Origin: Telopea speciosissima
Taxonomy: Eukaryota > Streptophyta > Magnoliopsida > Proteales > Proteaceae
Reading direction: 5' to 3'
DNA: 64,000 nucleotides
NCBI RefSeq assembly: GCF_018873765.1
Contig: NC_057925.1
Coordinates: 12,473,568-12,537,567, forward strand
In this document: positions 58,491 through 64,000 of the stretch, piece after piece
How the letters are laid out: every line of letters starts with the position of its first letter
How positions within the stretch are numbered: the first letter of the stretch is position 1
Translations under genes and position numbers: made by a program
Notes under the pieces: generated by a model
Database searches by the model: none
Told to the model about the DNA's origin: nothing
What the model saw: the letters and a program-made list of their open reading frames with translations, nothing else

Positions 58491-58555
58491 CATGATAAAA
58501 TATGTGTTTTTTAGCCGTGGTTTTTTCCATGGCTATTGATCCAAAAACTGCGGCA

Positions 58556-61500
58556 ACCTGTAGTTCCCGGGCAGCAACCTTATTTATCTCGGATAAAATG
58601 AAAGTCTATTTCCACATGCTTTGTGCGAGCATGGAAGACTGGATGACTAACAAGTAGGTGGCCCCAATATTGTCGCACCACAGTATAGGAATAGCTGTGA
58701 TAGGGATTCCAAGTTCACCAAACAAGGAACCCAGCCAGGTTAGCACAGCACATGCATCTGCCATGGCCTTGTACTTAAACTCGGTGGACGACAGAGTGAA
58801 GGTCTTCTGCTTCTTCGAGGTCCAAGAGATTAAGTTAGGACCCATATAGATAGCATAACCACCTATTGATTTTTGATATGAGCTGTCACTGGCCTAGTCG
58901 GCATCAGAGAAAGCCTGTAATTGGGTGCTATTTGATTTGGTAAAAAAGAGCCCATAGGCATGAGTGCCTTTAAGGTACCATAGGATACGTTTCACCATAG
59001 TCCAGTGTTCCTCGGTAGGTGCATACATATACTGGCAAACCCGATTGACAGAGAATGAGACATCAGGGTGTGTTAGTGTGATATACTGAAGGGCACCAAC
59101 AATTTACCGATATAGAGTGGGGTTGGTCATAGGAGCACCCCCTGAATCCGATGCTGGTGACGTGGTAGCCATGGGAGTGGAAACAGGTTTACAATCTGTC
59201 ATGCCAGCACGCTGTAAGAGATCAGATATGTACCGAGACTGTGACAACAAACGTCCATTTGGATGGTATACTGTCTCGACACCAAGGAAGAAGCTAAGAG
59301 GGCCGAGATCTTTAATTGAGAATTCCTTGGGCAGCTTTGAGAGTAAGTCTGTGATATGCGATCCTTGGTTACCTGTAACCAAAATGTCATCAACATAAAC
59401 CAGGATATAAGTAGTAATGGACCCATGCTGATAAATAAATAGAGATGTATCGGTTTGGGATGACCGAAAACCTAACGAGACCAGGCATTCTGAAAGTCTA
59501 TGGAACCAAGCCCATGGGGACTGTTTAAGCCCATTGAGCGACTTGTGAAGGTGACACACATGGTTGGGAAAATTGACATCAGTGAACCCTGTGGTTGAGT
59601 CATGTACACCACCTCATCAAGCACGCCATGTAAGAAGGCGTTCTGAACGTCCAACTGACGGACCGACCACCCATTAGAAACCGCTAGTGACAGGATGGTT
59701 TGAATAGTGGTAGGCTTTATTACTGGGCTGAACGCTTCATTGTAGTCTAAGCCCTATTGTTGGTGAAATCCCTTAGCCACGAGGCGGGCTTTATATCACT
59801 CAATGGAGCCATCAGCCTTGCGTTTAACCCTGTAGACCCACTTGCAGCCAACTAGATTCATGGACTCCTGATAAGGCACAAGTGACCATGTTCCATTTTG
59901 TAATAAGGCATTAAATTCATCATCCATCGCCTGACGCCAGTGGCGAAACTTATTAGCCTGTGAAAAGAAAGTGGGCTCAAATGTGAGATCAACTGTGGTT
60001 GATTTGGTGTGGTAGACATTGGGTTGGGCTATTGTCTTGGGATCGGCATAGAGGTCAAGTAGGGATCGGGTTTTTAGGGGAGGGCTGGAGGAAGGTCCCA
60101 AGGGAACCGTAGGGTGGGAAGAGGTGGTAATGGTGGGTGTTGGAGGTGAGGGTGGGTTGGGCATTGGAGGTGTCTCGGGAAGGGGAATAGGGTTGATATG
60201 CGGTGGGGGGGTCACAACATTTGGGGCTATGGCCCAAGGAATGGTGGACGTGGGGGGGGGGGGCAGGGGTGGTGATTTTGTGCCTACTGAGAAAATGGAA
60301 AAATATCCTCATTAAACCGAACATGATGAGAAATGTAAATACAATGAGTGCGAAGATCCATACAACGGTAACCAACATGTGATGGACTATATCCTAGAAA
60401 AACACAAGGAGAAGATCTAGGGTCCATCTTATGGGCATGGTAAGGTCTAAGCCAAGGAAAACATTGACAATCAAAGATACGCAAAAAAGAATAGTCAAGG
60501 GCCTGTTGGGTGACCAACTGGTAGGGAGAAATGTTCCCAGTAACAGAAGATGGCATGCGGTTGATTAAATATACCGCAGTCTCAAATGCATAATCCCAAT
60601 AAATGGAGGGAATAGAAGCATGAGAGAGTAATGTAAGGCCGGTTTCGACAATGTGCTGATGGCATCTTTCAACAGAGCCTTGTTGCTCATGAGTGTGCGG
60701 GCAAGACACACGGTGTTGGATGCCATTGGTGGCAAAGAAGGAAGAGAAGGAATGAAATTCACCGCCCCAATTAGTCTGAATGGCCTTGATAGAACGTGAA
60801 AATTGGTTTTCTACCAAGGCCTTGAACTTAAGAAAATAGGGGAAAAAATCAGATTTTAATTTTAATGGATAGAACCAAATATGCTTGCTAAAGTCATCAA
60901 CAAAAATTAAAAAGTAGCGATTGCCTTCAGAAGAGGCATTTGGATGAGGTCCCTATACATCACTAAAAATTAAATCTAAAGGAAAATGACTACGAGAAAC
61001 TATTTCAGACAAAGATAAACGATGGGCCTTGCCCATTTGACAAGTGGAGCAAAGATGAGGAGTCCGAGGAAGACGCTGATCTGGAACCATGAGACGAAGA
61101 GCACGATCATGTGGGTGCCCCCAAACGATGGTGCCAACGATCATAGGAGAAAGCAGACGCCAAGTTTGTAGAAGGAGGAGGAGCAGTGGAAAATGTGTAT
61201 AAGCCAGCTTTACTGGGTCCAGAAAAAAGAATCTCCTTGATGACCAAATCCTTCACAAGAAAAAAAGAAGCATGAAACTCAAAAAACACACGATTATCAT
61301 GACAAAATTTTGAATAGAAATTAAAGAGTTAGTGAGGGAGGGGACATGAAGAACATTAGATAATAAAAAAGAACGATTAGAGGAAGGAAGTGAGACAGAA
61401 CCTATGTTTACAATGGGTAGACCATTACCATTGCCTACTTGCAGTTGATTGGTACCTAGTGAAAGATTACAGATCAGGCGTGGCATGGTGAGTGGCACCT

Positions 61501-62539
61501 GTATCAGGGATCCATTGGGTGGGAACATGGGGCTATTGGGAAGGGACGGTTGGAGTTGGTGGCTGAGGGATGGCCGGTTGAGGGTTGTGGGTATAGTAGG
61601 CCATGGGCTGGTTCGTGGGATGAGTGTAAGTGGAGGGCGATGGGGTAGGGAGGAGAGGTGGTTTTTGATTGGTGGTGGGAGCTTGTTGGCGATAATAGCA
61701 CGTAGATGCCTGATGGTTGGTGCGGCCACAAATGGTGCAAGGGCTGTGTGCATAAGCATTAAAACGGCCAAAGCTACGTCCAGGAACCGGCCTCTAGAGG
61801 CACCACAGCCAGAGGAAGAAGAGCCAGAGCCACGACCTTGCTGTGTGAGATTAGCAGAGGCCGCAGCAAATGGATCAATAGTAGCACATCTCGAGGTGAT
61901 TAGAGACTCATGACTCATGAGGAGCCCATGTAACTCAGAGTACGTAAGAGGTGGCTGACGATACATCATGGTAGGAAGCAAAGACTGGTACTCCTCGTGT
62001 AAAGATCTAAAAATGTGAATATTAAAGTCTTCGTCAGGTAATGGCTTGCCTGCAGCTGCTAGTTCATCAGAGAGTTCCTTTGCCCGATGAAGGAACTGAG
62101 AGACTGTTTCATCATGTTTGTGTACTAAATTTTGAAGAGCAAAATTGAGAGCAAGGAGGAGTGGAGTGTTGGGATTGCTGAAAGCTGCCGTGAGGGCATC
62201 CCAGATCTCTTTGCTGCTTACTCGGCCCATAGCAAGGGGTAGTGCATCTTTGTCCAGGGAGGTAATAAGAAGACTCATAATGGCAGCGTCTTGAATGCGC
62301 CACTTTGCTGCTTTCTCAGGGTCATCGGGGCATGGTTTGTCGCTGGTGACATAGTCATAGAGGCGTTGTCCAATCAGATAAGGAACAACCTGCGTCTTCC
62401 AATAGATATAATTCGTGGAGTTGAGCTTAATTGAAAGAAAATGGTGAGCACCCGAACTAGGTGTAGAGGGCACAATGGGAGTTGGGGAGGGGGCGGTTAC
62501 ACCCACAATGGAGCTACCTTGATTATCCATAGAGGCCAA
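58556..62539 (-). pseudogene. Copia 3 gag-pol polyprotein, degenerate
   Basis: Gag starts at 62539 (MASMDNQGSSIVG; HHFLSIKLNSTNYIYWKTQV). It frameshifts near 61790, before the knuckle CTICGRTNHQASTC, and near 61480 the protease motif reads DTGA. Pre-integrase is at 61107-61289 and 60953-61144, integrase at 60284-60817 (VERCHQHIVETG), reverse transcriptase at 59796-60215 and 59104-59654 (YVDD). RNase H is at 58606-58845 and ends near 58556 just after KHVEIDFHFIRDK-type sequence. A G12 run at 60252-60263 (C on the coding strand) marks one likely slip site. At least eight breaks make the copy inactive. Confidence 0.9.
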
Positions 62540-62608
62540 AACGTGGGAGGGGAGAACAAAGATGAGGAAACAAAATTTAGTTTCAGAGAAAGGGTTCGTT
62601 TGAGCATT

Positions 62609-62623
62609 TAGCTCTGAATACCA
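62609..62623 (-). promoter_or_regulatory. Copia 3 primer-binding site
   Basis: On the minus strand TGGTATTCAGAGC lies next to the LTR end, the initiator Met-type site with one inserted T. Confidence 0.75.
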
Positions 62624-62968
62624 TGTTGAGAATGGATTGATTGTTCATTCACCTTAATTATCTCTACCATAATAGTAGAGTATATATACAGGATTATAAT
62701 GTGATCTCCTAGGATCTTAGAGAATAATACAAAGTATGGAAACTAGATATTACAGGGGATATTATCACATGTGATAACACTTTGAAAGGTAAGTCTTGGT
62801 ACCCAAGGTAATGCCACATATGATAACACTGTGAATGGTAAGTTTGTGAAAGGTAAGTCTTCATATCCAAGGATTTGACACATGTGATATTGCTTAAGAT
62901 AGCAAGCACATGCATGGTAAGTGGAGAGAATATGGAGAGAGAGAGGATCTCTCGGTTGATACCAGTCA
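62624..62968 (-). repeat. Copia 3, 5' LTR
   Basis: The inner end is TGTTGAGAATGG (plus strand) beside the primer site. The outer end is placed at GATACCAGTCA but could be four bases shorter (ATACCA). No second LTR is available to fix it. It contains repeated GAAAGGTAAGTCTT strings. Confidence 0.65.
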
Positions 62969-63159
62969 ATTGTAGATGGGGACTATTACTTTGTATCAAG
63001 CCAATGCTTCCTCAAATCCACATTACAATGTCATAGTTATCATAATTTCCCTAGATTCTCTAATGTTGGATGGACCAGAAGCCAAACAATTCATCACAAT
63101 TAATAGTAAGTACTACAAGATTGGAAGGTGGACTTCAAGGTATAGTAGTACATGTAGAA
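62969..63159. other. Flank between copia 3 and segment copy 3
   Basis: Anonymous sequence, weakly similar in its last third to 4640-4715. No gene is visible. Confidence 0.3.
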
Positions 63160-63385
63160 ACTTCGAGTAGGCTGCTTGGGCAGCAAAAGTGACTTCCAAG
63201 GGGGTCAAATTCTTATTTTCAAAAAAATTTGTCGTGGGGGGATAAATGATGCCAAGCCAATCACTTCTTTGTTGGTGATTTTATTACCTGTATGAATAGA
63301 GTCCCAGTCTTTAATCCATACATGGAATTTCGGCTCCTCTATATGTGAGACTGTATATGACAATGAATTACCAAATATTTGAGTT
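63160..63385. repeat. Duplicated receptor-upstream segment, copy 3
   Basis: Bases 63160-63385 match 4715-4790 plus 6170-6305 and 55640-55815, including GGGCAGCAAAA, AAATGATGCCAA and GTCCCAGTCTTTAA. This copy also lacks the MULE. No receptor gene accompanies it; transposons occupy the left side. Confidence 0.8.
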
Positions 63386-63738
63386 TAAAATAATACCGCA
63401 AGCGTACGGGTCAATCGTAGCTACGGGTCGAACACGAGGAGGTCAACCTTGAATAAATTTCTATTTTTAATTAAGGCGAAGTGTACAACTTACCAAATAT
63501 AGAAACAACCTATATATGGAAACTACTAATTATGGAAACAAGCAGCTATAGAAGCAACTAAATAATTAAAGATAACAAATTAAAAATAGAAACTAGGGCA
63601 ACCGCTAAGGGAATGGATGAATTAAAAGCAAGAAAATCACTTGGGAATGGGTTCAACCATGAGAATTAGGGCAGATCAATGACTAGCATATTAGGGCAAA
63701 GCATGCATACGGCCTAGGTCTATAAAATATGTGGCACG
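63386..63738. other. Repeat-like stretch with ACCGCAAGCGTACGGGTC motif
   Basis: The motif ACCGCAAGCGTACGGGTCAA with TACGGGTCGAACACGAGGAG is, from memory, common in plant LTR-type repeats. No coding frame is present and boundaries cannot be placed. Confidence 0.3.
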
Positions 63739-64000
63739 CACTACAAGAAATCCTATTTTTTCCGACGGTAAGAAATATGGTCCGTAACCAAATATAATTT
63801 TCTACGACGGTTAATATAGTAGCGTAGCAGAATATTATTTTCCGCGATGGTTTGTAACTATCCGTCGTGGAAACTCTAATTGGGCAACGGTGTATATTTT
63901 CCCCCGTGGAATTGTATTTTTTCCGACGGTTAGAAATATGGTCCGTAGCCAAATATAATTTTCTACGACAGTTAATATAGTAGCATAGCAGAATATTATT
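63739..64000. mobile_element. First end of a CACTA (EnSpm) element
   Basis: CACTACAAGAAAT at 63739 is the canonical CACTA TIR. It is followed by subterminal repeats: a unit with TCCGACGGT, AGAAATATGGTCCGTA and TTCTACGAC starts near 63761 and again near 63922 (161-bp period), with related TCCGCGATGG strings between. The element continues beyond the window, so its length and transposase are unknown. Confidence 0.8.

Larger units (their letters stand above)
58556..62968 (-). mobile_element. Ty1/copia retrotransposon 3, 3'-truncated
   Basis: The 5' LTR, primer site and most of gag-pol are present on the minus strand. The 3' LTR, purine tract and end of RNase H are missing: the sequence stops at about 58556 against the plant-mobile-domain region. 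Coding similarity to copia 2 is evident throughout (same motif order and linker style), so the two are members of related lineages, but their LTRs are unalike. Confidence 0.88.

Noticed and set aside
60124..60315. Gly-rich plus-strand protein at 60124-60315
   Set aside because: It is the shadow of the Pro-rich linker of the copia 3 polyprotein on the other strand.

Overview
The window is nuclear DNA of a flowering plant, most likely a non-grass angiosperm with a repeat-rich genome. The evidence is an intact LRR receptor-like kinase of the FLS2/EFR/Xa21-type subfamily with the family's single kinase-domain intron, plus plant-type Ty1/copia, Ty3/gypsy, L1, Mutator-like, hAT-like and CACTA elements at very high density. 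I cannot name the species. No tRNA, rRNA, CRISPR array or bacterial-type operon was seen.

Only one gene looks functional: a two-exon non-RD LRR receptor kinase on the minus strand (46264-50096, 1034 residues). A close relative at 1-1992 (minus) runs off the left edge and carries one nonsense mutation and two frameshifts. The two loci share upstream DNA as well: one upstream block occurs at 4630-6400 and 55524-55898, and a third, gene-less copy lies at about 63160-63385. The region is therefore a segmentally duplicated receptor-kinase cluster that mobile elements have pulled apart.

Layout from left to right: receptor pseudogene (1-1992); small MITE-like element (3726-4319); Mutator-like element with 9-bp target duplication (4822-6166); a repeat-rich block with 94-bp and about 150-bp tandem arrays (8277-15330), invaded by a second Mutator-like element that seems to carry a host exon (9568-11508) and by a non-autonomous hAT-like element (11798-15131); a CTTTACTATA-type minisatellite split by a 9.2-kb copia element (16889-26110); a 5'-truncated L1 fragment (27745-28715, minus); a TFIIS transcription-factor pseudogene (minus) split by a 4.8-kb copia element (29673-34438) and bounded by an L1 element with RNase H (34702-39250, plus); an anonymous stretch with LTR-like and tandem repeats (39251-46263); the intact receptor kinase; its upstream 207-bp and 143-bp tandem repeats with ACGT-core motifs; a non-autonomous LTR element with three LTRs and two short internal regions (51388-55518); a gypsy-type LTR beside an antisense plant-mobile-domain reading frame (55899-58490); a 3'-truncated copia element (58556-62968); and the first end of a CACTA element at the right edge (63739 onward).

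The paralogous segments and tandem units act as empty-site controls. Several insertions can be dated relative to the duplications, and target-site duplications can be read directly. I found no new defence or metabolic system. The strongest novelty candidates are the three-LTR element whose LTR carries a copy of its own boundary, the exon-carrying Mutator-like element, the antisense plant-mobile-domain frame in a gypsy element, and the ACGT-bearing tandem array upstream of the receptor gene.
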